NCBI GenBank assembly: GCA_949752735.1 | Contig: OX457039.1 | Location: 46,072,599-46,136,598 of the forward strand | DNA from: Lumbricus terrestris | Lineage: Eukaryota > Annelida > Clitellata > Crassiclitellata > Lumbricidae | Direction of reading: 5' to 3' | DNA: 64,000 nucleotides | In this document: positions 25,001 through 35,806 of the stretch, piece after piece | Position numbering within the stretch: the first letter of the stretch is position 1 | How the letters are laid out: each line of letters begins with the position of its first letter | Position numbers and translations under genes: made by a program | The notes under the pieces: model-generated | Told to the model about the DNA's origin: nothing | Database searches by the model: none | The model's input: the letters and a program-made list of their open reading frames with translations, nothing else

Positions 25001-26735
25001 ATAAAAATTATTATGAATACACAAAAAGGCTGATAATTCAACTGCAAAAAAGTTAAGCATATATGATGCTGAATCAGAATACATCACAAAGTAGCAGTCT
25101 TTGGATTCATGTTTAACACTAAACCTAAATATTACAGGTACTCAGAATTAAAAACGTTAAACTGGAAAAGTATATGATACCTGAAGAACCATCGTGTGAT
25201 CTTTTCAATGAATTTCCCGGTTGTTGGAGTTTTGCAGCTATCTATAATATTTAAAAGACAAAGTGAAATTGGAAATAATCCTAGAAATATCTAGTGTTGT
25301 TTATACTAGCCTGAATACTGCTAAACATCATCATTTACCTGAATACTGCTAAACATCATCACTTAGTAAATGCTTCGGCAATGGTTAGTTTCCTGGATGA
25401 TCCAGCACAAATGAAGAGACAAAAATAATCAGGTCTTGAAATTGTGCAAACAGATGAATTAACCAAATTCTGGAACATGTAACAATTTGAATATAAATTG
25501 GAGAAAACCACAAAATAATGTACAAGATCACTGCCCTGTTGTGGTTATGTCTGCAAGGTCTCGCCCAAGACTATTTGCAAGAGCCTTATTAACAACTAGC
25601 TGGTGCACCCGGCATTGCCCGGGAATTTTAGGATTCGGCCGTTCCCGGCCAATCCCTCCCTCCAGAAAAAATTCTCCCCCCACCTCGACCGGTATGCGAC
25701 TCGTGAAATAATTCTTCTCCCACCCCAACCCCAATCTTAGGTAGATTTTTTTAAAGGATGCAAAGTTCAATAAAATGATCAGTGTGAACATGATAAAAGT
25801 TTTCCAGTGCTTTTCTTTGGAAAAATTGCATTCATTAATAGCAGAGATGGGAATAAGTGTGCTTAAATACCTATGAAAAATGACGATACCTATTACAAAA
25901 GTAAATTTTTACAATTTTACCCAGCAAAATCCAGACCCACATCGAAGCAGATACAGAATGGATTCGTCTATAATATGCATTTGTAGGTCTTATTGCAAGG
26001 CTACTGTTTTGTGAAGAAAGACCTGTTCCCAGGGAAAAAATTGTGACTTGCCGAACGGGTATTGCTACTGAAAATAATTGTGAATTTTCATGCTTAGTGA
26101 ATATCTAAAAATTCTTAAAATGGACTTCAGTTGTTCTTCCAATTATGGTTTCAAGTATGATCGAGAGGACTACTAGTCTGGAGAAGGTGCATCTAATCCG
26201 CGTTCCAATGATTTCCGACGATTCGGGTCAGAACGTTTTCAGCATATTTAACGCATGGTCAAAGAAACTGCTTTCTGGGATTCGGTTTATTTGCAGCCAA
26301 ATCGCATTGGACGAATTGAGATTAGTTCTAACTTTCGAAAACACTTTGCTCGAGCGTGGGAATGAGATATTTTATCACACAGTCGCTAATTTTACGAAGT
26401 ATTTTTCATTGTTTCTGTTCGGTAGGCAATTATTCGTTACGTTAGCAGATATTCTAAAATATGCGCAGCAGCTGCTTTTAAGCTGCGCTAATATAAAATG
26501 CGACGCCGCGTTGCGCATTCGAAACACGATAGCCTAGCACGAAACAGAACCACCACTCCGTGCTTTCAATCTACATCAATCCTGCACTTTCACACCAAAT
26601 TACTTCAGCGTGATCTGTCAAATATACTCAATCAAAATATTACAATTTATATTACAGAACCTTTTTCGCTCTTTCAACGGCGTCGCTGAAATCAAAGTCT
26701 TTAGGCTGCTCAAGTGATTCAAAACCCGACTCCAT
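13020..26735 (-). CDS. FUBP: far upstream element-binding protein (FUBP/KHSRP family)
   Basis: Single-stranded nucleic-acid binding protein of the FUBP1/KHSRP family (nuclear transcription, splicing and mRNA decay, from family knowledge). I rebuilt 18 coding exons: 26735-26661, 25241-25181, 24370-24332, 23963-23924, 23285-23119, 22533-22462, 20764-20710, 20319-20118, 18720-18622, 18048-18001, 17769-17731, 17229-17023, 16182-16026, 15875-15718, 15483-15335, 14778-14597, 14209-13988 and 13141-13020. All splice sites are GT-AG, all phases agree, and the total of 2094 nt gives 697 residues (human FUBP1 644, KHSRP 711). It starts MESGFESLEQPKDFDFSDAV, then IAAKLQQPGNSLKRSHDGSS. Four KH domains lie at about 118-183, 217-285, 300-366 and 407-472, each with an intact GKGG loop. 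A poly-Gly run precedes KH2, a GPM/GGP repeat follows KH4, and a Q/P-rich tail carries two Tyr-rich motifs (AAAWAAYYAQFY and YSAAWAEYYRQM). It ends at TAG 13,022-13,020. The introns host snoRNAs. Confidence 0.96.
14295..14425 (-). ncRNA. H/ACA snoRNA-like RNA 3 (shared 5' hairpin, different 3' hairpin)
   Basis: It lies in the FUBP intron between exons 16 and 17, in host orientation. The 5' hairpin has the same frame as RNAs 1 and 2: GCAC/GUGC base, GCCCAG/CUGGGC upper stem (the GU of the sisters is GC here), then H box AGAGCA. The 3' hairpin is unrelated: base UGAGGCAA/UUGUCUCA with one GU pair, upper stem ending UCAUCA-CUG-UGAUGA, then ACA. Target unknown. Confidence 0.65.
16274..16416 (-). 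ncRNA. H/ACA snoRNA-like RNA 1, 3' pocket fits 28S rRNA
   Basis: Intronic in FUBP (exons 12 to 13), host orientation, about 142 nt. The fold reads as two hairpins. The first has GCAC/GUGC and GCCCAG/CUGGGU stems and is followed by H box ACAUGA. The second has an AGGG/CCCU base and ACGCUAC/GUAGAGU upper stem and is followed by GCA-ACA-AGC. The 3' pocket offers UUCGCUA and GAUAGUAGG, complementary to UAGCGAA and CCUACUAUC. These occur side by side in animal 28S rRNA as I remember it (CCUACUAUC(U/C)AGCGAA), so a 28S pseudouridine guide is likely. Confidence 0.8.
18311..18392 (-). ncRNA. C/D-box snoRNA copy A, 18S guide (U59-like)
   Basis: It lies in the FUBP intron between exons 9 and 10, host orientation. 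Terminal stem UGUAACA/UGUUAC, C box AUGAUGU (18376-18382), D' box CUGA (18350-18353), C'-like UGAGGA (18337-18342), D box CUGA (18317-18320). The D' guide GACUUUCGUUCUU (18354-18366) is perfectly complementary to AAGAACGAAAGUC of 18S rRNA. Counting five bases from D' points to an adenosine; from memory this is human 18S A1031, assigned to U59 (SNORD59). The D guide (UGUUUACAACUGU) has no target I recognise. Confidence 0.85.
18814..18900 (-). ncRNA. C/D-box snoRNA copy B, 18S guide (U59-like)
   Basis: It lies in the FUBP intron between exons 8 and 9, host orientation, and is paralogous to copy A. Terminal stem UUGUGACA/UGUCACAA shows a compensated change relative to copy A (GUGACA/UGUCAC versus GUAACA/UGUUAC). 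C box AUGAUGU (18883-18889), D' CUGA (18857-18860), D CUGA (18824-18827). The D' guide (18861-18873) is identical to copy A, while the intervening sequence has diverged. Confidence 0.85.
19318..19372 (-). pseudogene. degenerate third copy of the C/D snoRNA
   Basis: It lies in the same FUBP intron as copy B. It keeps the D box with its flank (CUGAUGUCAUGG) and a mutated guide (GACUUUCAUUCUUUG). It lacks the D' CUGA, a recognisable C box and the terminal stem partner, so it is probably a decayed copy. Confidence 0.6.
20943..21083 (-). ncRNA. H/ACA snoRNA-like RNA 2, 3' pocket fits 28S rRNA
   Basis: Intronic in FUBP (exons 6 to 7), host orientation, about 141 nt. It is a paralogue of RNA 1 over both hairpins. 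Hairpin 1: GCACAA/UUGUGC and GCCCAG/CUGGGU; H box AAAUCA. Hairpin 2: base GAGG/CCUC, compensating AGGG/CCCU of RNA 1; the pocket UUCGCUA...GAUAGUAGG is unchanged; the ACA lies at the same offset (ACG-ACA-UAU). Flanks outside the ACA diverge at once, supporting the 3' end. Confidence 0.8.
21265..22431. mobile_element. hAT-type nonautonomous element with nested insertion
   Basis: Terminal inverted repeats CAGGGCCGGCCTTA are flanked by a perfect 8-bp duplication aaaatata (21257-21264 and 22432-22439). It lies in FUBP intron 6. At about 21,731 an internal segment (caggaccgacctaaggcata) resembles the left terminus again, so this may be a composite of two related copies. It contains the smaller element at 22,045-22,202. 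No transposase frame is visible. Confidence 0.9.
22045..22202. mobile_element. small MITE nested in the hAT-type element
   Basis: The ends CATGGGCGGAGTTT and AAACTCCGCCCATG are perfect inverted repeats flanked by a perfect 8-bp duplication aaaatagt (22037-22044 and 22203-22210). Subterminal inverted blocks (ggggcta / tagcccc) recur inside. The 8-bp duplication fits hAT, although the terminus CATGGG is not the usual CAGNG. Confidence 0.9.
24735..24975 (+). mobile_element. tRNA-derived SINE, copy 3
   Basis: The A-box-like head is degraded, but the B-box-like GGTCCGAATCC, the 'cttcacttgtgattgcttgtg' body and the tail (aggagcgcctttt...gggcgctgtagcaaatg) match the other copies. The tail segment is partly duplicated. 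It lies in FUBP intron 2, antisense to the gene. Confidence 0.75.
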
Positions 26736-28235
26736 TTTCTGACCGAACAATCAATGAAGAGATTTGGCACAAAGACCGGAAATGTGTTACACCAAACGAG
26801 AACTCTGCAAGCCACGCGCGACTACGACGAAACTAAAGTATGATCAGACGACTCTGAAGATTAAAGGTTTTTTAATGTGGCTTCAACTCTCTCTTGCTTA
26901 TATGCCGCAAGTTTATAGGCTACATATACAAGTTAATATTGGAGGCAACATACTGGATTTTTGACGCTTGCCTGTCTCATTCATGCATACACATAGAATA
27001 AATAATAATTATTCACATAATGGATAATGTCTCTTTGTCGCTGTTATCATGTAGGCCTATTTTCACAATCACATAATTATCTTAGTTGCCAGTCTATTAA
27101 AATAATAAAGCCTTTATCTAGATCTAGCGGGACCATCCCTTCTAGTGTATTGCATTGCATTAAATCATTTATAAACTACCTCTAATAATGTGGATCGTTC
27201 CAGGGTGCCCGGCACAGTGTTCAAGATCACGAGAAAAGAATAATATTAGGTCTTGAAAAAGCAATGGAAGAGCTGCATATGGGTGTCATCATTGTTATCT
27301 ACACTGTGGTACGTTACAATGCTAAAATTTGAGCTCGGGTTGATAAGAGAAGCGTATTCCAAAGAGAAGATACACTCAGATATAAAGGGATTGAGATACT
27401 CATATAATTAAGGGACCGGTGACTGAGCCATTATCTGTTCTACAGCTCCAGCACAGTATATATACTATTATATAGAGTATTTATAGCCTACTGTGGTTCT
27501 AGACTTCTAGTATGAGGAAATGGAAAATAAAATTTGCGTGAAGAGCGAAGTGGTCGGTGCGAGGAGTCTAGCCTAATAATCACAGTTTGAATAGTCTAGA
27601 ATAAAAATAATATTGCAGATCTCAATTTTTTTAAATTATCGGATTTAAGCTACTCTTAAATATTCTAATGACATAATTGACTTCGTTCGTCGACACAATT
27701 AGAGACTAAGTTTTTGTTCCTCACTTAGGCTATGGTGGAATTTATCCAGCAAATCGAGGCCAAAATTGTCAATAGGCCTTTAGTCGCTAGGCCTCTGTAG
27801 CAAACCTGTTTTAGGGCAGAGAACCCATCGATCACCATGGCGAAACGTGTACTCGTCTGATCCTCAATCTTCCAAATACCAAACCAGATATGACACAAAC
27901 AGCCGTTCTGCCCCTTCTGCTCCTCTGGGAACTGGACTCGAACTTAATTCGGACAGCGTACCCTACATATTGCGGACAACTCCTCTTTCTCAACGCAGCG
28001 CTAGTGAATAAATTGAGGCCCTGCGCTTGGTTTTCAAGTGGAGCTTTAGAAGTTTAGAAATTGGGATTACGATTTAGTTTCCAGTACTGTTATCGCTGAT
28101 ATAACTGACAATAATGTTGGAACTTGGAATTTGGAAGTGCCGCAGTCGGTGTCACATTAGGCCTACATTACAGTCGCTGACTGAACCGAATAAAATAGAC
28201 AAGTAGGGAGGCAGCAGTGTATCCCATGTTACGCT
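26736..28235. other. upstream region of FUBP, 5' UTR and promoter not resolved
   Basis: The FUBP start codon is at 26,735, and its 5' UTR and promoter must lie here or beyond. I see no TATA box or CpG-rich block and no second gene. One TAGGCCTA copy lies at 27,052 and another at 28,158. Confidence 0.4.
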
Positions 28236-29053
28236 CAGTGATGCCACAGCTGGGTTTTTTCCACTAGATCTGGGTTTTTTGGCCTTCGTCTGGGTTTCTG
28301 GTTTTTTTTGGGCAAGATCTGGGTTTATTTTGGTGAGTTGACATTTTGTACTTAAAACACATGAATATTCTGTGAAATTCAATGTAAAATGGTTATTATA
28401 CATAATTTTTCCACTAATTTTAATTTAAAACTCCACAATCAAGATATCGTGTTGTCAATTCACAAATAGTTTATAACCTGAAGAATAGTCCTGCACAGAA
28501 ATAAACCATTTTGACATTTCAAATAGGTCAGGTCACTCGTCTCTTTCCTTGTAAAGCTGTATTACTTCTATAACATGCATATACAGTTATACACTGTAGG
28601 TCAGGCCAATCCTCTAGTGGTATAATAGCCAAGTTGTTGCAGAGTATTAATGTTCAAGGTGGTTAAAACATTGGATTGTTGGTGTATTAAGAAATTTTGG
28701 CTGGAATCCTCGGACAACTTTAAAACTTTGTAAACTTAAGCCACGAGTGTTATGTGCTTAGGTACTCGACCCGCTGCGCATGGGCAACACGAATATATCG
28801 ATTAAGCTTAATTATTGTCAGTATAGATCCCGAGTCTCTGAGAACTTTGACAATTGATACTTTTAAAGTTGTAATTACATTTTATTCGACTCTTTTGACG
28901 AACATTTTGTTAATACTCATGTGAACAAGCGAAAAAACCAACTTAATTTGAACAAAGGGGGTCTAAAATAGCTTAAATGAATAGTCTGGGTTTTTCTGGG
29001 TTTTTTTCGGAAGAAAATCTGGGTTTATTTCAGAAACCTCAGTGGCAACGCTG
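28236..29053. mobile_element. hAT-type nonautonomous element, 0.8 kb
   Basis: The left end CAGTGATGCCAC and right end GTGGCAACGCTG are imperfect inverted repeats. A perfect 8-bp duplication gttacgct flanks them (28228-28235 and 29054-29061). The subterminal regions repeat 'ctgggttttttt' in both orientations. No transposase ORF. Confidence 0.85.
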
Positions 29054-29061
29054 GTTACGCT

Positions 29062-29897
29062 GTGGCTGCAGATTTTCTTTGTTTTTCGTTGGTGTTGGAT
29101 GGTTTATCTGAGAAATTCTGTGTAAATTGTTAGATTCGTTGGTTTTTAAAATCAACTTTAGTGAGTAATTGACGAATCCGACGTACAATCAGCATCTTAT
29201 TTTAGATTTAGTAAGTATTTCTTTGTCCCATCGTTCGGTGCCTATCTGCCTCAGCTGTTTCGTTATATTTTTTTGTTCGAGTGTCTAATAAAACACAAAG
29301 AGGCCGTTGTAATTTATAGTAATCCGGGAAATTATGGAGGTTTTCTTAATAGGAGGCTAAGAGTAAGCCAGTTTTTAGAATCAGTGGGATTTTATATTGT
29401 TTGAAAGTCATTCTTAAGTTTGATCGCTGTTTGTGAAAATAATGGCTTGTTCTTTTAAACAGAGGAAAGCGCCGTCGGGAACTTGGCGGCCACCCTCCTG
29501 TCGAATGATCTGGACTGCTTCGTATTTTTAAACTTTCGAAATGGTTCAGGTTAGTCATTTAGGATACCAGTGTTCTGTCAAGCTCTGGTCAAGCGTAATG
29601 GCTTAATATTTTTTTTAATCAGTTAGCTGTTCACATTAATTGCTTTGTCAGATCTGCTTGATTACATAGTTATGCTTATTTCACACGTCAGTCAAATGTT
29701 ATGATGTTTTAGATTTCATTATTTTATAAATATCAACTTATACATAAAGGTAGACGTACATTTTAAACTTTTTCCCTAGAAACAGTTGCAAAGTTATGCC
29801 TTACAGCTGGTGTTCCGCAATTGTTTGCATTCATTGTGTCATTCTTTAACCTCATATTATTACGATTTATAATATGGAGCTAAGGCACTGGTGTGTG
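29062..29897 (+). other. upstream region of the Hv1-like gene, possible leader exon
   Basis: A candidate leader exon ends at 29,549 with ATGGTTCAG|gttagt. Spliced in phase to the acceptor at 30,479 it would add MVQ to the protein. GC-richer sequence at 29,465-29,520 supports an exon or promoter here. No other feature seen. Confidence 0.35.
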
Positions 29898-30075
29898 CAG
29901 TGCTTAAAGTGTGGAAAAAGAAGTGCCTGGACGCCCCTTATTTTTCCAAAAGAAGTGCATGGACACCCCTTACCTTTCCAGGCTGTGCTGGCCAATAAGT
30001 GGCAGGACGGCGTTCAGATTTTAAAATAAGTGCCTGGACGCCGTCCATGACCGTCCAGGCACACTTTAAGCCCTG
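29898..30075. mobile_element. hAT-type MITE (family A, copy 2)
   Basis: The ends CAGTGCTTAAAGTGTG and CACACTTTAAGCCCTG are inverted. The flanking octamers ggtgtgtg and tgtgtgtg match at 7 of 8. The internal 'aagtgcctggacgcc' units match copy 1 at 4590-4791. It lies upstream of the Hv1-like gene. Confidence 0.85.
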
Positions 30076-30401
30076 TGTGTGTGCACACGATAAATGCAAC
30101 ACATGGAATCAATTATGATAATTGCGTAATGTAATATTGCTTGATGAACCATTGCTAATCAAGGCCAATTGTTATACATTCATTGACATGACATTTTAAA
30201 TTGAAATTCAAATTTTAGCAGCATGTTTAAATGACCATATGCAGCATGTACAACATCATTTCAGATTGTGTGATAACTTTGGACAGGGCTGAAAGTAAGC
30301 CGGTCTGTCCAGGTCTGTGACTCGACATTGATTTTTGTGACCTGTCTTTGCCGGGTCGCATGTTTGAGATTTAGGCCTATGCATTCAGCACATTTTTGTA
30401 T

Positions 30402-30452
30402 CAAGATACAAAAACTGTATAGATACAAAAACTATACAGTTTTTGTATCTTG
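30402..30452. repeat. perfect 21-bp palindrome just upstream of a splice acceptor
   Basis: Arms 30,402-30,422 and 30,432-30,452 are exact reverse complements (outer bases caagatacaaaaactg) around a 9-base loop. The right arm ends 28 bases before the first coding base of the Hv1-like gene at 30,480, so the hairpin would cover the usual branch-point zone. Confidence 0.9.
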
Positions 30453-30479
30453 TTGCGGTGCTTTTTGTGCAATTTTCAG

Positions 30480-31980
30480 ATGCGAATGGAGGGTTTTAAA
30501 AAGGTGAAGCCTTCCGACGACATGGAACGAGTCATTGAAAAGGACGATTCCAACAGCTCCATGACGACCGAGTATGACGAAGGCAAGGCCTACCCAGCTG
30601 CCTGGCGCGACCACCTGTCGCTCACTCTCAACTCCATCAAGTTCCAGATATGCGTCGTATGTCTGGTCGTCTTCACTGGTCTCCTCGTCGTTGCTGAGCT
30701 CCTCATAAGCCTCAACGTCCTCGAACTGCATATGCAAAGCATCGTGCCGCAGGTTCTGCGGTACGTCGTCATCGGCATCCTGTCGGTGTTTGTCGTCGAG
30801 GTCGTCCTTAAGATCTTCGCGTGGAGGCTGTCCTACTTTCGTAACAAGATGGAATTGTTCGACGGCGTCATTGTAGCCGTCACCTTTGCCCTCAGTATGC
30901 CGTTCTCCAGTAACAGCAGTTTCCATTCGAGCATCGGTCTCTTGGTTCTCCTACGACTGTGGCGCATCGTGAAAATATTGAATGGTAATCACATTTAGAT
31001 GAGAGCATTAATGTTGGAAAGATATGCGTGTGTGTGATTTACTTGTTCTGAATGTAATTGTTGGAGAATATTTTTATATGGCCCTCTAAAGAACTTTTTG
31101 GAGTAAATTTTGCACATAACTGGCCAGCAGATGGAAACTGTTGTGCTTAATTTTTGAGAGAATGTTATGCAGGTCACGTCGATTCGTTTAGAGAAGTATT
31201 GCAACGTGAAGATTGTTCGTTATTATAATTATTATAATTATTGGAAGGTAGGCTTTAGAAGGCTTAATAGAGAATAATCATCATCTTTTTGCTGATTTGG
31301 TGTTATTCCAGAATTCCTACTAAGCAGGACTTCTGGGTCTGCCCTTGGTACTACTGAAACATATTTGAGCCAGTAAGAGTTTAGACATGAAAGGTGAAAG
31401 AGTTTTGAAGAGATTTTGCCATTTGATTCCAGTGCAAGAGCTTGAGGTTGTATGGCTGGATAATGCCAAATTTTTAAATGTCAATCCTCTGAGAAATATA
31501 TAATATGGCAAAATGTTTGAGCTGAAATGTTTTACGATGCCTGATCCGCTTTAATTAATTTGCCATCTGCATTGCTAACCACATTTATTCTTTATCATGA
31601 TAGTTTCGGTATGTATTATTTTATTGTAAAATTTAAGTATTGTTTCTGGTTAAAACTCTGGTGAACTTTTTTTGTTGCCAGGTGTCATTCTGTCGGTGAA
31701 GGTGCAGGCAGAGCGAAAGCTGAGGCATGAGCGTCATATACGAGAGGCCTTGGAACAAGAGCTAGCGAAATTCCGTGAATATTGCGCTTCACAGGAGAAG
31801 GAAATCGAACTGCTACAGGCAGTTCTACGGAAGCATGAAATCAACTATTACCCTGCAGAGAAACCGGTTGCCGTGGAGATGATAAGTGTAGTGGCAGAAG
31901 TGAATAGTATCTGTGAGGACCAGCCACCGCAGCAGCAGCATCAGCAGCAACATGAGTTTCATTGCGAGTCTGGAAGATGA
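30480..31980 (+). CDS. HVCN1-like: Hv1-like voltage-sensor protein (atypical proton channel)
   Basis: Two exons, 30480-30984 and 31682-31980 (donor AATG|gtaatc, acceptor tgttgccag), give 267 residues (human Hv1 is 273). A leader exon may lie upstream because ATG directly follows an acceptor. The order is N-terminal acidic region, S1 (CVVCLVVFTGLLVVAELLI), S2, S3 with the conserved Asp (LFDGVIVAV), S4 RLWRIVKILNG matching the Hv RxWRxxRxxN signature with Arg3 replaced by Lys, then a C-terminal coiled coil (EKEIELLQAVLRKH). Against human Hv1 from memory, Glu119, Glu153 and Asp174 are kept, but Asp112 (selectivity filter) is Thr, Asp123 is Ser, Asp185 is Ser, His140 is Arg and His193 is not aligned. 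It may be a non-proton-conducting relative such as a TMEM266-type protein. Confidence 0.9.
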
Positions 31981-32470
31981 TTGGTGCTGTTCATGCTGTC
32001 GCTAGACAAAAGACTTTAGACATGTGACCAGTCGTGTATTATAGCGAGAACACTGAATCTGCTTGTTTTTGCAGTTGGGGTTTTATTTCTCTGCCTCTGG
32101 TCTTCATCTGAATCATGCTTGTGTGCATTTGTCTTGTGTTTGTTGCCAGTACCTTGTCAGACTGTTTTCTTCTTCTTCTTAAGTCCTTCCCAAGGCATGA
32201 TGATATCACCAGCCTATTACGTGCAGCACAACTTCAGGGTTTACCTGCTTTGAGGTCTACCACTTGGGACTGCAGTGCAAAAGCATTTCGTAAAACGTTT
32301 GTTTATGGGGTCATCCATAAAAGATGTGTGCAGAATATTTCCATACCTATTACCTACTTTGACCCCTCTCTCCCCTTGTCCGCATTTAGCCTTACTCTAC
32401 CCCTTTACTTATGCCCGTGCACCATAACTACTAAATGAAAGTACATACGAACATCATGAATTACATCATC

Positions 32471-32528
32471 AATAAACTGCTAGTCATTGTTTTTGGAGTT
32501 CACGACTCTTGTAGACATGACTAATAAA
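32471..32528 (+). terminator. candidate poly(A) signals of the Hv1-like gene
   Basis: AATAAA occurs at 32,471-32,476 and again at 32,523-32,528, about 490-550 bases after the stop codon. Position and spacing fit a 3' UTR, but no cleavage site can be proven here. Confidence 0.35.
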
Positions 32529-35500
32529 GATCGGCTTGCCAATGTGCATCTGCTTGAAGTCTGCGAGCGAGATAATATTATTCCAAGTTATAGCTGCTGA
32601 TATAAATAGCTGGTGCCAAGGATGTGTTAAGTGAGTGAGTCAGAAGTGATGCAATACAACTTTGCTTTGATTCACATCAACACCACAGCTGACAGGGGTT
32701 GCTGTACTGGTCTGATGGTGCCACCTTAGCTCTGCCCTGTCTTACACGTGTGCGATCTTTATCGTCCGATCTCTGATACAGCTGACCGTCAAGCCCTCTG
32801 ATCATTTCCTGGAGGAAAATCCACTAACTTAGCTAAGCTATTTGGTGTAGTTCATAAACTCTTTTGATGCTAGCATTCGGAAACAAAGGTTAGAGCGACT
32901 GATTGAGAGAATTATGGGACGTCTGCGGGTGATGACTGAGGAAGAAACTGAATGGGTCGAGAGTACTTCTAAGTACATTACCTGGAAACCTTGGGTGCTC
33001 TATATATCTCTGAAATGAATGAATGTTGGCTTTATGTAGCACTAGTTTTTTTAATAGAGCATATGGGTGCAGGCTTCCCAATTTAGACACAGTATTCACC
33101 CTGGTCCTGACCCCATCCAATTTGTCTGCATTCGTTCACATTTGGATGACCCCTCCCCTTGTTGTGGGTGCTCTTTATGGATACTCCCTATGGTCAACCG
33201 CCGTTTGAAAAGTGTTGCCTTTACTGTTTTTTTCTGTACGATCATGACCTGTCAGAATTTCATGTTTTTTACAGTTGCTCTATATCATGGCTTTCTCCAA
33301 GAACTGAAGCGGTTTTATTTGTTATTTTTTTGTATCTGGCTTTTTATTTGTTGGTTTACTTGTTTAAAATTAGACTGATTTCACTTGTTTAACATGTTGT
33401 CGAATGGGTTTGTTGGATGAACTGTTCATGCACGAATGATGGCCATATTCAGTTGCTTTGTTTTTGAACAGAAAGTCAATTTAATTCAGGATTTCTTTGG
33501 CTTTTCTTTTCTTTATGAAGCTAGGTAGAGTTTATTGATTAGTTCTCTTAAGTAGACTATTGCATGTAGACATTCTGAGACAAAGAATCAATGACTTGGA
33601 GATTTGTGCTTCTAGGATTGGTAGTGTCTGATGGTGGTGTCTGGGTTGTTCAGAGTGTGGCATTTGGACTCTTGATTAAATTAGGATGTTCATCATATTA
33701 CGTTTGGCATCAGTTTCTTAGTGAATATAGTTGTATGCTATTTCCTATGCTGCAAGTGTCCGTGAAAACTGTCACTTTCTTCATGCATAGAAAGATTCAG
33801 TTCCTGTAGGCATTTCTCAACATATTGCTGGACTTTTCTTTGCCAAGTTTCTGTTGCTATGTGATGAGAAATTATTGTTCAGTTTCACTCAGTTACACCG
33901 TTTAGATTGAATGCCTTCTGAATTACAAGATGAACCATTGTAACAGATGCTGATGTGTCAGTTGTCTATCCTAAACTCTGTTTCCACCTTTAGGATTTAC
34001 ACTTGTTTTATGTAGCTCATGTACTTTAAGCATCTCTTGATGCTTCGTAGTTAAAAGGTTTGTGCGCAGAATAATTATTGTCCGCAGACATTTTTGAATT
34101 ATCGTTTGTTGTGATGATCGCTGGAATCTCCTTAATGTGTAAATTTGAGAATTAATATGTTTTGATAGAATGTCTTAATTGCTTACTTTATTCGATTGCC
34201 AGGTTCTTTCTGTTAAGATTTCTGTTACTCATTTTTGTGATTGTCTTTCCACAATCCACAATTCAGCGTATTATGTAATGTCATGTAATGTCATGCATAT
34301 CTTTGATCATTGACTGCTCATACATATATGCAGACTAAACTAATTTGCACCAGAAATCCGTGTGGACTCAAGTGACCAGGCTGGTGACAGGAACCTTAAT
34401 TTAGTTCAGCTTCGGAGAATGACCTTATTGTCATTAAGTGTTGCTTGAGATGGCTTGAAATACAATATTCTAGTGAATGCTATGATAGCTAGAATACTGT
34501 AGCTCTGTGTTTGTGAGTTGCCAACGAGCTGATGAATCCATTGCTTTCTGAACTGATTTAGGTCACTTCTGGGTATTGGTCTATTAGCAATTTTACTGCT
34601 GAACTACTGAGCATATAAGTGTACCAAATGCAAGACGTAGTAGCAGTCCCTTATTTCTAGGCTCTGTTAAATATTTGTTCACTTCAAAATACATAATTAC
34701 CTTTGTGAGCATTTCTCTGCATGTATTTGCTGTGAATGAGACCTAACTGCACAACCAAATGATAGATGAGCAATTGAGCATTCATTTCTAATCTGACTCC
34801 CCAATCTTTTCTAGATGAAGCTTGGTCCAGTGGTATCAGTAACAGACATGCTCTTCTTTTCTTTTTGTGTTTGCTATTTCTGAGGCTAGGTGGTGTAGTA
34901 GCTGGCTAGAGCATTGGTAGAGCCATTTTGCATATCCTATTGCATTATATTAGATTTAAACAACAATACAAACTCTAAAAAACTTATTTTATTTGAAAAT
35001 TTGATTATCTGTTAGTGAAAGCTCTTGGACCACATGGTGCAAAAGTTAAGGACATCCCATTTTGTGTATTCAGCTACTACCCATCTCCAATTGCCAATAC
35101 ATTCCTCTATTTCAAATGTTGCAGATAAAATAGATTTCTGGTTTCAGATTAAATTCATATAGTTTCACTCTGCTATAGAGGTTTATCCCAACTCTATAAT
35201 ATCTCCTGTTTTAAACTATTTTTCTGCCAGCAGCGCTTTTAGAAATTTACAAATACGCAGGCTGAAAGACAGTAAAAGTGACTTGTAGACTTGGGCTCTG
35301 TATAGTTCCTTGTAGTGTTGAAGGATGTAGCCTGGCTGTCAGCAGTATAGACTTTTTGCTGCCATTCTTTTAGAATATTGGCAGATTCTGTCTTACATTT
35401 CTTTCCATTCTATATAATGGGAATGCATTTGTGACTTTTGGCAGCTGGATACCTTTCATGGTTCTGTCTTTTCCTTCTTTAACATCACTTCCCACATGGC

Positions 35501-35806
35501 TTGGAAGAAAGGTCACACTGTTGAGATGTTTTCCCATGTGCTGTGTTGAGCTTTCTTGCTGTTGTGGTGTGATAGCAACACCAAGTAGATCCGTGAAGAC
35601 TTCGCTGTTGACTGCCTGAATTTGCGGCTTTATTATGATGACTGAAATCTTTTGTCCTGGCTGTGTATTCAGCTACTACCCACCTGCAATTAATTATTTC
35701 CTCGAAATCTCATTGATTAGTGTCTTTCATTTCACATCGGCCTAATTGAGGTTGTTTGGCTGACACGTTCAGTTTATGGTTACTGCACCAATCGTCTTCT
35801 GTAGTG
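32529..35806. other. AT-rich intergenic stretch
   Basis: No gene supported. The segments near 32,310-32,430 and 33,100-33,170 share 'catccataaa' / 'ggatgacccctcccc' words in opposite orientation and may be remnants of a dispersed element, not delimited. The remainder looks unique and noncoding. Confidence 0.4.

Noticed and set aside
25590..25740. Conserved-looking motif ctagctggtgcacccggcat
   Set aside because: It resembles a dispersed element end seen in many invertebrates. I could not delimit an element or find a second copy here, so I do not call it.
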